A stretch of DNA of 39,672 nucleotides from Bacillus_I endophytica_A (GCF_026790145.1 NZ_JALAMS010000005.1:1-39672), one strand, 5' to 3'; numbered from the stretch's first letter, positions 1 to 7,825 are shown. Numbers and translations are program-made. Notes: a model not told the origin generated them from the letters alone.

Positions 1-1
1 A

Positions 2-247
2 CTGCTTCTGCGAAAAAAGAAAAAAGAGCTGGGTGAATATAAGGCTGTGTACATGATAAAAGATTATTTACCCCTCCTGTATGAAGCCATACAAAAAGGT
101 GGCGAAAGCATCACTCAAATTTTGCTTCGGTTGTATGCACTTCTAGAAAAGAACGGGCGAAAATCCCATCGATATGAGAAAAAAACAGTCTTCGATATTC
201 TCGGTGTCATTTACAAACAAAGTAGGAGCACAAGAAAAGTTGCCTAA
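2..247 (+). CDS. 3' end of an unrecognised protein
   Basis: The frame is open from the first bases of the window, so this is the tail (about 81 residues) of a larger protein. A GTG at 47 could start a 66-residue product, but I see no ribosome site before it. The fragment begins with a Lys-rich run and continues with helical, Leu-rich sequence (LPLLYEAIQKGG, ITQILLRLYALLEKNG) and a basic C-terminus. I do not recognise the family. A DNA-binding or transposition-related protein is possible but unsupported. Whether the gene is complete upstream cannot be judged here. Confidence 0.35.
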   Translation: MLLRKKKKELGEYKAVYMIKDYLPLLYEAIQKGGESITQILLRLYALLEKNGRKSHRYEKKTVFDILGVIYKQSRSTRKVA

Positions 248-611
248 CATGCCTAATTTTCATAGGAAGGGTCGCGCACAACCTTAATTACGATGTGGTT
301 GGTGTAAAATTAGACAGCAACTCCTACCTAAACAGTCTTAGCTTGATGGGCATGGGGTACCACCAGCAAGACACGGATTTACAACTGGAGCGAATGGTTC
401 CTGGCCCATTTTTGTTTTTATTAGGGATTTGTAATACGTTTTTAATTTTCAGAATATTATTATTGACGATAGTGCATATGAAATATAAAATGTAGTTATA
501 AAATAAAACGAAGTTTTGTATATAAAACAATCCACTTTTAACCTTAGCTTTAGTTTTAATAGTTTCAAAGTATCTCAGATTAGATTAAGAAGTAATTAGG
601 GGGAATTGTTT
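248..611. other. intergenic, no convincing gene
   Basis: A short open frame at 295-495 (+) has no ribosome site and no recognisable family. The stretch 250-420 is richer in G+C than its surroundings and could be a decayed gene, but I cannot name it. The end carries the ribosome site AGGGGG (598-603) of the VOC gene. Confidence 0.4.
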
Positions 612-1559
612 ATGATTAAGGCTTTACCAATCCTGAAAAATAATAAGATTAACCAAATTGCTTTTGTCGTTCAAGATATTGAGCAAGCATCCGAAGCCTT
701 TGCAAAATTACTTGGTATAAAAAAGCCAGAATGGTTTCTAACGGGAACAAGTGATATTTCAAAAGTTGTATTTCGCGGTAAACCAACATCATCACGCAGT
801 AAGCTCGTATTTATTAATACAGAGGGAGTTCAAATCGAATTAATTGAACCAGATCATGAGCCTGGAACGATGCGGGAATTTTTAAATACCGTTGGTGAAG
901 GTATTCATCATATAGCCTTTGATGTAGAATCCTTGAATGAAGGTTTACAGAACATGAACAATCATGATCTTCTCGTATTACAAACAGGTGAGTTTACGTC
1001 GAGCTATGCCTATGTCGATTCAATTCAGCAATATAAAACGCTGATTGAGCTTCTTGAACGGGACGAACCACATCACATCTCCCAGCCTGAAACAGATTGT
1101 CCATCACTACTGGGAACAACGAAAATTGAACAACTAGCATTTGTAGTAAAAGACTTGGATGCTGCTGCTGAAGCCTACTGCAAATTACTTGGTGTGGAAA
1201 AGCCTGAGGTTATAGAATCTGGTTCTTGTGAAATTTTCCAGGTAGAATTTGAAGGAAAGCCAACTGAAGCAGATTCTAAATATACGTTTATTAACACCCC
1301 GATGCTGCAAATTGAGTTAATTGAACCGGGAAATGCTCCTAGTACATGGAAAAAGCATTTAGAGAAGCATGGCGAGGGCGTCCATCATATTTCATTTGTT
1401 GTGAAGAATTTGGATAAAAAGATTCAAGTTTTACAAGAAATGGGCTATCCCGTTATTCAAAGAGGGAACTTTTATAACGGAAAAGGACGTTACGCGTATT
1501 TTGACACTGTTTCTGACTATAAAGTGATCATTGAGTTACTAGAGAGATATGAAAGCTAA
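612..1559 (+). CDS. two-domain VOC (glyoxalase/dioxygenase superfamily) protein
   Basis: A 315-residue protein with two tandem vicinal-oxygen-chelate domains at about residues 13-150 and 170-313. The halves are clear internal duplicates: each has a QxAFVV start, an FINT.xxQIELIEP segment, HHI(A/S)F, and a closing (L/I)IELLER strand. In VOC enzymes the metal is bound by His/Gln, His and Glu; here the second-position His and last Glu are visible, and the first position is Gln in both halves. Methylmalonyl-CoA epimerase-like, glyoxalase-like or lactoylglutathione lyase-like activity are all possible and the substrate cannot be told. ATG 612 is preferred over TTG 606 because AGGGGG (598-603) is 8 nt from it. 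Confidence 0.8.
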   Translation: MIKALPILKNNKINQIAFVVQDIEQASEAFAKLLGIKKPEWFLTGTSDISKVVFRGKPTSSRSKLVFINTEGVQIELIEPDHEPGTMREFLNTVGEGIHHIAFDVESLNEGLQNMNNHDLLVLQTGEFTSSYAYVDSIQQYKTLIELLERDEPHHISQPETDCPSLLGTTKIEQLAFVVKDLDAAAEAYCKLLGVEKPEVIESGSCEIFQVEFEGKPTEADSKYTFINTPMLQIELIEPGNAPSTWKKHLEKHGEGVHHISFVVKNLDKKIQVLQEMGYPVIQRGNFYNGKGRYAYFDTVSDYKVIIELLERYES

Positions 1560-1782
1560 TGGCTGTTTGGTGTATCTATGCCCTGTAAATAATATCGGTT
1601 TTAAAAATGAAGAAATTGTATCCCCAGCACATGGAAAAGTGATTAAAATTCTAGATCGAATTAAAGATAATATTTCTGGTAAAATGAATACCAAAAAACC
1701 AACTAGAAACTATGTCATAATTGAACATACAAAAAAAGAATATAGGGAAGTAAAAAGCGCGAACATGTTTTATGTAAACTAG
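1549..1782 (+). pseudogene. fragment of an M23-type cell-wall peptidase
   Basis: The 77-residue frame overlaps the end of the VOC gene and contains SPAHGKVIKIL, then a spacer, then NYVIIEH, the arrangement seen in the central part of M23 (LytM/NlpD-like) metallopeptidases just before the catalytic HxH segment. The catalytic part is missing: the frame ends after a few diverged residues. The fragment has no ribosome site of its own. I read it as a remnant left by a recombination event. A short unrelated protein is the alternative. Confidence 0.5.
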
Positions 1783-1784
1783 AA

Positions 1785-1949
1785 ATGAATAACGTATACA
1801 GCGTAAAAACAGAAACTTTCGAGAGCGATATTTTATATATCTTGGGTAGTTTGCTCAAAGAACGAAATAATATATATTTACCTCCAAAAGATATACAAGA
1901 CCTCTTGCTATATAAAAGGGAGGGACCTTTCACTTTAAAAAAGGCGTGA
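1785..1949 (+). CDS. possible small ORF, 54 aa
   Basis: ATG 1785 opens a 54-codon frame (MNNVYSVKTETFESDILYIL...) with ordinary Bacillus-like codon use. A second frame starting at ATG 1949 adds MVKSPPGTDFNIDIELFISN, so the two could be one protein broken by a frameshift. No good ribosome site precedes 1785. I do not recognise a family; it may be noise or a decayed gene. Confidence 0.25.
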   Translation: MNNVYSVKTETFESDILYILGSLLKERNNIYLPPKDIQDLLLYKREGPFTLKKA

Positions 1950-2017
1950 TGGTTAAGAGTCCCCCTGGAACAGACTTTAACATTGATATAGAGTTGTTTA
2001 TAAGCAATATTAATTAA

Positions 2018-2362
2018 TCATTGTAGTCCTTTATTTTTGCCTTCAATAAATTGATTTACGAGAGGTTTTTTTTCTATACAAACTACATGACCTATACTTT
2101 GTTCCCAATTGATCGTACATATAAAATCAGTAAATGAACCATTGACAATTTTCAAACGTAAACTCGTTGTTAAGGGTTCGTTATGAGCAAACGATGTTAG
2201 GAATTCTAAAGCCTTTGGTTGATCATCTATATGAACAAGGTTTAATAGATCTAATGGGATATTAAATAGGGCATGGGCTCGTTTAGAACTAACTAAAATG
2301 GAACCTTTGGCATTTATCTTAAAATAAGAAAAGGGAAAAAATTCAAGCATCTTATCTTTCAT
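2018..2362 (-). CDS. small PAS-like domain protein
   Basis: A 114-residue protein with a PAS-like pattern: FFPFSYFKINAKGSILVSSKRA (first strands), FNIPLDLLNLVHIDDQPKALEFL (the typical PAS helix with HxDD), then LRLKIVNGSFTDFICTINW and a final strand. PAS domains sense small ligands or mediate protein contacts and are usually attached to a kinase, cyclase or chemoreceptor domain; here no output domain follows. It could be a stand-alone sensor or a truncated signalling protein. The ribosome site before ATG 2362 is weak. Confidence 0.5.
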   Translation of the reverse strand: MKDKMLEFFPFSYFKINAKGSILVSSKRAHALFNIPLDLLNLVHIDDQPKALEFLTSFAHNEPLTTSLRLKIVNGSFTDFICTINWEQSIGHVVCIEKKPLVNQFIEGKNKGLQ

Positions 2363-2389
2363 ACTAATCTATAGTTATATAGTTGGTCG

Positions 2390-2556
2390 TTTATTAAAGG
2401 TGCGACAAGGGTGGTTGTGGTAGGTGTGGGGGTGTTTTCCATCTAAAAGGAAAGGATAAAAATAGGATGAAAAAGAAAGCCTTTTAGGTGAAAGAAAAAT
2501 AAATCATCGACAAGGGGACTTGTGTCATATGTAGGGAATACTTCCACAAGCATTAG
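2390..2556 (+). repeat. degenerate 165-bp repeat, copy A
   Basis: This stretch aligns over its whole length, at roughly 65-70% by eye, with the reverse complement of 6252-6416. Best matched blocks are GTTTTCCAT, CGACAAGGGGA and TGTAGGGAATACT followed by CCACAAGCAT. Frames in the two copies do not stay open together, so it is probably non-coding or a decayed gene. The copies lie in inverted orientation around SMI1, pdxS and pdxR. Confidence 0.6.
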
Positions 2557-2623
2557 TTGTTATATTAAAAAATGAGGATAAAAATGAAACGATTATTTTA
2601 GAAAATTTATTCAAACAAAATAC

Positions 2624-2690
2624 AGGCTCGAATTTTGCATTTATCCTTTAGTTGTTGGGTAATCCCCCACTAAATGCAGAATTCGAGCCT
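2624..2690 (-). repeat. dispersed hairpin repeat, copy 1
   Basis: 20-bp arms (2624-2643 and 2671-2690) with one G-U type mismatch enclose a 27-nt loop. Read on the minus strand it has the same outline as copies at 16710 and 19875: CYCGAATTYYGCAT, TAGTRGGG-like loop, AAAGGA/AAGAGA, ATGCAAAATTCGRG. It lies just past the stop of the SMI1 gene. TTTT follows the right arm on the plus strand, so it may also end transcription. Confidence 0.75.
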
Positions 2691-2702
2691 TTTAATTATT
2701 CC

Positions 2703-3218
2703 TTATTTAGCTGCTGAGTTTATAGTGTTAATAAACCATTCTTCTAAGCTATTTGCTATCACTTCACGCTGTTCCCAATCGTGCCAAAAAGTTATAATTT
2801 GACCGACTTTTCCTCCTTCGGCTGGATCTAAATCAATACAAATATCATCTCCGCCTCCATTGGTAGCAATGGGAATCCAACATGGATTCCACCAAAATTC
2901 TTTTTTTACTGGCCCAACAGGTTCAACGTCTTCAAAATCTTCAAATTCCCCACCATCCAAAAGCTCTTTCATTGTTTCATATGTATATACAATTTCATCT
3001 AAGGGAAGTAATAAATAATTGTCTATAGCTGCTATATATTCATCCCTTTGCCCATTATGTATCATCAATAGTTCTTTAAAATTCTGTGGGAATTTTAGTC
3101 CCATTTTTCGTTCCGTCTCTGCAATTTGTGATTCAGTAGCTGCGTCGTTAAGTGTTCCTAATACCTCTGGTCGATTTATTTTTAACCATTGCTCAAATAT
3201 ATTCCAAACCTTTCTCAT
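2703..3218 (-). CDS. SMI1/KNR4 (SUKH) family protein
   Basis: A 171-residue SUKH-fold protein. The family pattern is visible: a first segment with ESQIAETERKMGLKFPQNFKELLMIHNGQ, then the LLPLDEIVYTYETM strand-helix, WWNPCWIPIATNGGGDDICIDLDPA, and a closing strand with GQIITFWHDW followed by a C-terminal helix around EEWF. Bacterial SUKH proteins are commonly immunity proteins against polymorphic toxins. No toxin is adjacent, so it is an orphan or has another role. The start is fixed by GAGGAGG upstream of ATG 3218. Hairpin repeat copy 1 follows its stop. Confidence 0.85.
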   Translation of the reverse strand: MRKVWNIFEQWLKINRPEVLGTLNDAATESQIAETERKMGLKFPQNFKELLMIHNGQRDEYIAAIDNYLLLPLDEIVYTYETMKELLDGGEFEDFEDVEPVGPVKKEFWWNPCWIPIATNGGGDDICIDLDPAEGGKVGQIITFWHDWEQREVIANSLEEWFINTINSAAK

Positions 3219-3454
3219 TCCATTATCCTCCTCATGTAACGATATTAAATGAATCTATGAAAAATCTTATGATACTTTGGAGAGGATTACCCATTTGTAT
3301 TTCAAATAAGTTCTGATGCAAAATCTCAATTCAATATAGTGGATAGTGGTAGCTTCTATTTTTTCTACAATTAAGAAAAACAGGATTGGATTGTGTACTG
3401 TGATTTTTATTAGTCTTTATTGTAGAAGTTACCTAACAAGTGGGTACGTTAATC
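3219..3454. other. intergenic between SMI1 and pdxS tail
   Basis: No gene supported. The plus-strand frame at 3346-3642 runs through the NN gap and a perfect hairpin, has no ribosome site, and overlaps the end of pdxS; it is a shadow. The SMI1 promoter should lie in the first 100 bases. Confidence 0.5.
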
Positions 3455-3498
3455 ATGTAAGAAGAAAAAGCACAANNTTGTGCTTTTTCTTCTTACAT
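3455..3498. terminator. perfect 21-bp hairpin with NN at its tip
   Basis: Arms 3455-3475 and 3478-3498 are exact reverse complements, with only two undetermined bases between them. One arm is A-rich and the other U-rich, so it would terminate on both strands. It lies about 110 nt past the pdxS stop and is the likely pdxS terminator. The NN probably marks an assembly or sequencing break at the strong hairpin. Confidence 0.75.
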
Positions 3499-3606
3499 AG
3501 TTATACTTTTACAGATACGTTTCAAGAGCTTTCTAGTGCCATTCAGATATTCAGAGCTATCTATGTTCAATTTTTGTTTCCTCTTCTTTCTAAAACCTTG
3601 TCATTA

Positions 3607-4494
3607 TTACCAACCACGTTCTTGCATGCGATTTTCAGGTAATAATGATGAAATTTCAATTCCTTTCATGGCATTACCAAGTCCCTTTGAAAGGCTTGCA
3701 ATCAATTCATAATCTTCATAATGAGTTGTAGCTTCTACAATAGCACGAGCAAACTTAGACGGATTGTCAGATTTAAAGATACCTGAACCAACAAAAACAC
3801 CATCAGCTCCAAGTTGCATCATAAGAGCTGCATCGGCTGGTGTTGCTACACCACCTGCTGCGAAATTTACGACAGGAAGACGACCTTCTTGTTTAATTTG
3901 AAGAAGAAGGTCAAATGGAGCTCCAAGATTTTTGGCTTCTGTCATTAATTCATCTTCACTCATGCCCACAACTTTACGTACTTGAGCATTCACTTTACGA
4001 ATATGACGAACAGCTTCTACAATGTTCCCTGTACCTGGCTCCCCTTTTGTCCGAAGCATAGAAGCTCCTTCTCCAATACGACGCGCTGCTTCTCCTAGAT
4101 CACGACATCCACAGACAAATGGAACCGTGAAGTCTTTTTTATACAGGTGAAACTCTTCATCTGCTGGTGTTAACACTTCACTCTCATCAATATAGTCAAC
4201 TCCCATTGCTTCAAGAACGCGAGCTTCTACAATATGTCCAATACGTGCTTTTGCCATAACAGGAATAGAAACAGCATTTACCACTTCTTCAACGATTGTT
4301 GGGTCTGCCATACGAGCTACTCCGCCTGCTGCACGGATATCAGCTGGCACACGTTCAAGTGCCATAACAGCTACTGCTCCAGCTTCCTCTGCGATTTTAG
4401 CTTGTTCAGCGTTAATAACGTCCATAATAACGCCGCCTTTTTGCATTTCTGCCATACCTCTTTTTATAGTCTCAGTCCCTAATAACCTTTCCAT
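3607..4494 (-). CDS. pdxS: pyridoxal 5'-phosphate synthase, lyase subunit PdxS
   Basis: A 295-residue PdxS, full length for the family. PdxS makes pyridoxal phosphate from ribose 5-phosphate, glyceraldehyde 3-phosphate and ammonia supplied by the glutaminase PdxT. Hallmarks are GGVIMDVINAEQAKIAEEAG, ALERVPADIRAAGGVARM, VMAKARIGH (catalytic Lys), YIDESEVLTPAD, MLRTKGEPGTGN, FAAGGVATPADAALMMQLG and the C-terminal NRMQERGW. ATG 4494 is chosen over GTG 4503 because GGAG sits 8 nt upstream of it and the product then matches family length. It is divergent from pdxR. No pdxT is present beside it, unlike the usual pdxST pair, so it would rely on a chromosomal PdxT. Confidence 0.97.
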   Translation of the reverse strand: MERLLGTETIKRGMAEMQKGGVIMDVINAEQAKIAEEAGAVAVMALERVPADIRAAGGVARMADPTIVEEVVNAVSIPVMAKARIGHIVEARVLEAMGVDYIDESEVLTPADEEFHLYKKDFTVPFVCGCRDLGEAARRIGEGASMLRTKGEPGTGNIVEAVRHIRKVNAQVRKVVGMSEDELMTEAKNLGAPFDLLLQIKQEGRLPVVNFAAGGVATPADAALMMQLGADGVFVGSGIFKSDNPSKFARAIVEATTHYEDYELIASLSKGLGNAMKGIEISSLLPENRMQERGW

Positions 4495-4622
4495 TCTATG
4501 CACTCCATTCCCTAACTATTGTAATTTGCAGATCTATTGATTAGTATAAAAAGTAATTGACTACATTGTAAGTGTCAGTTTTTTAAAAAGTAATAGGGCC
4601 AGTAACAAGGAGAATATTAAAA
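4495..4622. promoter_or_regulatory. pdxS/pdxR divergent control region
   Basis: On the minus strand TTACAA, a 17-nt spacer and TATACT form a good sigma-A type promoter for pdxS. The sequence AAAAAGTAAT occurs twice in direct orientation, at 4548-4557 and 4585-4594, 37 bp apart. MocR-family regulators such as PdxR are known to bind direct repeats between divergent genes, so these are the likely PdxR sites. AAGGAGA (4607-4613) is the pdxR ribosome site. Confidence 0.6.
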
Positions 4623-6023
4623 ATGGAAATGTTATCATGTCAATTAAACAAATTAAGTAATAGACCATTATATGAACAATTATATTTGTACATAAAAAAA
4701 GAAATAATAGAAGGTCGCATACAGTATGGGACAAAACTTCCATCCAAACGAAAGTTATCTAATTATCTAAAAATTAGTCGAAATACGATTGAAACAGCCT
4801 ATGAGCAATTGGTTGCAGAGGGATACGTTGAGGCATATCCACGTAAGGGCTACTTTGTCATGGCCTATGAAGATTTGGAATATATACAAATAAACCATAA
4901 TCTACAGAGAAATAATGCAACAACTCCGGAAAATATACGATACAATTTCCATCCGAGCTCAATTGATACTGAAAACTTTCCCTTTCCTGTTTGGCGTAAA
5001 TATGCAAAAAATATGATTAACAAAGAGAACCATTCTTTGTTACTGCTTGGAAACTCACAAGGAGAACGCGAATTACGGGAAGAAATTGTCCACTATTTGT
5101 ACCATGCTAGGGGCGTACAAAGTTCACCAGAACAAATTATTGTTGGGGCTGGTATTGAAATTTTATTACAACAGCTTTTGTTCCTATTTAACGAAAAAAT
5201 GGTTTATGGCGTAGAAGATCCAGGTTACCATTTGATTTTACAAATTCTTAAGTTTTTTCAAAATGAAGTTTACCCTATTGAAGTAGATGAGGAAGGGATA
5301 AAGGTAGAAACCATTAGTCGTAAAAATATTAATGTCATTTATCTATCTCCTTCTCACCAATTTCCATACGGAACTGTATTATCAATAAATAGACGGAATA
5401 AGCTGTTAAAATGGGCTTCAGAAGGCAAGAACCGTTACATAATAGAAGATGACTACGATAGTGAATTTCGTTATAGTGGAAAATCAATTCCTTCATTGCA
5501 AAGTATGGATCATAGTGAAAAAGTGATTTATCTAGGTACATTTTCAAAGTCACTAATGCCATCAATAAGGATTAGCTATATGGTGTTGCCAAGGGTTCTT
5601 TTACAGCAATACAAAGAAAAATTATCGTTCTATCATTCCCCTTCTGTCTCAAGGATTGATCAACATATTTTAACCAACTTTTTGAAAAATGGAGACTTTG
5701 AAAGACATCTAAACAGAATGCGAAAGATTTATCGTCGTAAGCTTGAAAAAGTTTTAGAGCTGTTAAAGCCCTATCAAGATAAACTTTTTATCATTGGGGA
5801 ACACTCTGGCCTTCATATTGTTCTTGTTGTTAATAATGGAATGAGTGAAGAGGATTTGGTGCAAAGAGCAGCTAAGGCTGGTATGAAGGTTTATCCAACG
5901 TCTACTTACTCTCTTGAAAAAAAAATGAAAAAATATCCTGAAATTATTCTTGGTTTTGCTGGAATTAGTGAAGATGAATTAAAGGATGCAATCCAGTCGC
6001 TTATAAAATGCTGGGGTTTTTAA
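4623..6023 (+). CDS. pdxR: MocR/GntR-type regulator PdxR
   Basis: A 466-residue MocR protein: a GntR winged helix at about 10-80 (LPSKRKLSNYLKISRNTIETAYEQLVAEGYVEAYPRKGYFV) joined to a class I aminotransferase-like domain at about 115-465. The PLP-site region is recognisable: VGAGIEILLQQLL, YLSPSHQFPYGTVLS, IIEDDYDSEFRY and the Schiff-base Lys in GTFSKSLMPSIRISYMV. In Firmicutes PdxR senses PLP and controls pdxST and its own gene, which fits the divergent pdxS here. The start is set by AAGGAGA 9 nt before ATG 4623. Confidence in PdxR rather than another MocR rests on the pdxS neighbour. Confidence 0.9.
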   Translation: MEMLSCQLNKLSNRPLYEQLYLYIKKEIIEGRIQYGTKLPSKRKLSNYLKISRNTIETAYEQLVAEGYVEAYPRKGYFVMAYEDLEYIQINHNLQRNNATTPENIRYNFHPSSIDTENFPFPVWRKYAKNMINKENHSLLLLGNSQGERELREEIVHYLYHARGVQSSPEQIIVGAGIEILLQQLLFLFNEKMVYGVEDPGYHLILQILKFFQNEVYPIEVDEEGIKVETISRKNINVIYLSPSHQFPYGTVLSINRRNKLLKWASEGKNRYIIEDDYDSEFRYSGKSIPSLQSMDHSEKVIYLGTFSKSLMPSIRISYMVLPRVLLQQYKEKLSFYHSPSVSRIDQHILTNFLKNGDFERHLNRMRKIYRRKLEKVLELLKPYQDKLFIIGEHSGLHIVLVVNNGMSEEDLVQRAAKAGMKVYPTSTYSLEKKMKKYPEIILGFAGISEDELKDAIQSLIKCWGF

Positions 6024-6251
6024 TATGCATTCCTATGGTTTGAGAGAGATGAAGAAAATACTATTAAGATGTCAGTAGGTATTATATAAAGAGGGGAATA
6101 ATTTGTTGTGTTTGCTATTAGTTTATTAGAGGAAGAAGAGTACAAATTATAGAACTTAAATCTTGCAATTAGTAGAATATATTTCGTGAAACAGAAGGTA
6201 GATGAATAACTGGGCCCTATATTTGTGTGTTTTTATTGCCACAACTACTAT
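6024..6251. other. intergenic after pdxR
   Basis: No gene supported. Only short frames without family similarity occur; an AGAGGGG motif near 6091 is followed by a frame of about 14 codons, which I do not count as a gene. Confidence 0.5.
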
Positions 6252-6416
6252 ATGCTTGTGGGAGTATTCCCTACACTTTCCACAAATCCCCTTGTCGCTT
6301 CTTTACTTCCCTTTCGCCCCACAACAATGCTTTTTATTCTGTTTTCATTTGTTATTCTAAAATGGAAAACGTCCCTACATCTACCATAACTGTCCTTATC
6401 GTACTTTTAATAAAGG
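6252..6416 (-). repeat. degenerate 165-bp repeat, copy B
   Basis: This is the reverse-complement partner of 2390-2556. In this copy one frame stays open on the minus strand for about 50 codons (ending near TSI and two stops), while copy A is interrupted in that frame. An 87-codon plus-strand frame (6227-6490) also crosses it but has no ribosome site and looks accidental. Confidence 0.6.
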
Positions 6417-6490
6417 GTAAAATATATAACCATAGGTGTACATCAATCTACAAAACTGGCCATATTGCTTATGTATTCCCCCATATGTAG

Positions 6491-6528
6491 AAACCCTTTG
6501 CTAGTGTTAAGCAAAGGGTTTCTTTTTA
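6491..6528. terminator. strong bidirectional terminator
   Basis: 12-bp perfect arms (6491-6502 and 6510-6521, AAACCCTTTGCT) with a 7-nt loop, followed by TCTTTTTAT on the plus strand; the complementary arm gives a U-rich side on the minus strand. It separates the pdxR region from the IDEAL-domain gene. Confidence 0.8.
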
Positions 6529-6684
6529 TGTGCTATATGAAGGGGTAAAGGTTAGTTAAGTTTTACCTATTCTTAATCTAGACTTTAGACAACGTTGACA
6601 GATACTGATTAATGATCGAGGTCCTTATTTTTTAGACATGAAGTGATATTTTATTTAAAGATTCTTTTATATAGTAGGCTCTTA

Positions 6685-6882
6685 TCAAGAAACCGATTTA
6701 AGTTCTCCAGTTAAACGTAAAAAAGTTTCTTTATCTTTATTTTTTAATGATTGGTCAATTTCCTCAAGGACCTTAATGTTTTTGAAATCTTTCATCACTT
6801 GATTCAAAAACAATTCAGCCACTACCTCGTCATGTATACTTGTTTCAACTTGGTTCATTTCATTAGATACATTATTCTCCAT
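6685..6882 (-). CDS. IDEAL-domain small protein
   Basis: A 65-residue acidic protein. The C-terminal half, LEEIDQSLKNKDKETFLRLTGELKSV, matches the IDEAL domain (an ID-x-x-L pair followed by D-x-x-x-F-x-x-L), a short module found in many small Bacillus proteins and at the end of some regulators. Its function is not established; adaptor or regulatory roles have been proposed for the family. AAGGGGG lies 9-10 nt before ATG 6882, so the start is sound. It is transcribed alone. Confidence 0.7.
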   Translation of the reverse strand: MENNVSNEMNQVETSIHDEVVAELFLNQVMKDFKNIKVLEEIDQSLKNKDKETFLRLTGELKSVS

Positions 6883-7009
6883 AAAATGTCAACCCCCTTA
6901 TCTTTTTCCTTTGTAAAAAAGTATCCTCCTTTTCCTCTATTTTCCATTTTTAATACGAGATTGATAGATAAAACTTTTTTTATGTTCATATAGCCTTAAG
7001 GCGAGAAAT

Positions 7010-7031
7010 AAAGGCTTGAGCCTTTTTTTTT
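7010..7031 (+). terminator. short hairpin plus U-run
   Basis: AAAGGCTTGAGCCTTT followed by a run of T to 7031 has terminator form for the plus strand, but no plus-strand gene ends here. It may be an orphan or act on a transcript I did not detect. Confidence 0.4.
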
Positions 7032-7053
7032 AATAAGAAGCATACCGATAGCA

Positions 7054-7091
7054 AAGACCGCCCAATACTCATCATTGTATAAGGCGGTCTT
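7054..7091 (-). terminator. terminator of the XRE gene
   Basis: AAGACCGCC (7054-7062) pairs with GGCGGTCTT (7083-7091) around a 20-nt loop. On the minus strand it follows the stop of the XRE gene by about 60 nt and runs into TTTGCT. Confidence 0.55.
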
Positions 7092-7150
7092 ATGTATATT
7101 TATGACTTATAACTATTCGTATTTTTATGACAATATTCCAATCTATAGTT

Positions 7151-7363
7151 CTAGATATCAAAAAAGTCTTCTGCCTTTGCATTCTTCTGAACCTTTTTTA
7201 TAGCTGTCATAACCTTTTTAATTGTAGTTGCACTTGGGTTACGCTTCCCTGTACAGATTTCACTTATAGCATTTCTAGAAACCTTTGAATGTTTAACTAA
7301 CCATTCTTGGGATCTCCCCTCATTCATCAACCACTTTTTTAACTTAGTTTTCCGTTCTGGCAT
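7151..7363 (-). CDS. small XRE/Cro-type HTH protein
   Basis: A 70-residue protein that is almost entirely one helix-turn-helix: LKKWLMNEGRSQEWLVKHSKVSRNAISEICTGKRNPSATTIKKVMTAIKKV. The pattern (recognition helix VSRNAISEICTGKRNP) is that of Cro/C1-type DNA-binding domains in phages and plasmids. GAGGTG lies 8 nt before ATG 7363. It is divergent from the 7531-9551 gene group and could repress it, but no operator is obvious. A palindrome CTTGTACAAG at 7463-7472 in the shared spacer is one candidate site. Confidence 0.8.
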   Translation of the reverse strand: MPERKTKLKKWLMNEGRSQEWLVKHSKVSRNAISEICTGKRNPSATTIKKVMTAIKKVQKNAKAEDFFDI

Positions 7364-7530
7364 TATCCTAACACCTCTATAATACGTTTTTATATCTTCA
7401 TTTATGCCCTCCTTTCCACGATTTCATACAAAACTTTCACATCTATCATGTAAATCTTTTTCTTGTACAAGGTAAGTTGAACAAGCCATACTACATACAA
7501 TCCACTATACCGACTTAGGGGGAGGTCCAT

Positions 7531-7707
7531 ATGGTTACAGTTCTGGGAACAAGCATGGTGTTATTTACGGTGCTCTACGCGGAGAAAAAAGGGTGGGTCG
7601 ACAAATCGAAAGTAAGAGTGATCATGCAGGTTGGAATGAATGCCGGTATCTTGGGAAGCTTGCTTTATTTTTTATATACCTTGTCTTCTTTCCTTCCTTT
7701 CTTATGA
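7531..7707 (+). CDS. 58-aa two-segment membrane protein
   Basis: A short gene with a very strong ribosome site (GGGGGAGG ending about 7 nt before ATG 7531). The product MVTVLGTSMVLFTVLYAEKK... has two hydrophobic segments, at about residues 2-17 and 34-57, separated by a basic loop (EKKGWVDKSKVR). I do not recognise a family. It opens the group that continues with the FtsK-type ATPase 119 nt downstream and may be part of a transfer or maintenance apparatus. Confidence 0.65.
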   Translation: MVTVLGTSMVLFTVLYAEKKGWVDKSKVRVIMQVGMNAGILGSLLYFLYTLSSFLPFL

Positions 7708-7825
7708 CCAAGGTTCCAACCAGGCTAGAAGGAAAAAAGGAATAGGTTCATCATGATGAGAACAACATTTGGAAGCTTCCTTTTAGAAGGAACTATCTAT
7801 AGAAGATAAGAAAGAAGGAGGAAGA

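Noticed and set aside
3346..3642. 98-codon plus-strand ORF
   Set aside because: Runs through NN and a perfect hairpin and into the pdxS tail; no ribosome site.
6227..6490. 87-codon plus-strand ORF
   Set aside because: No ribosome site, no family likeness, and it runs antisense across repeat copy B into a terminator.
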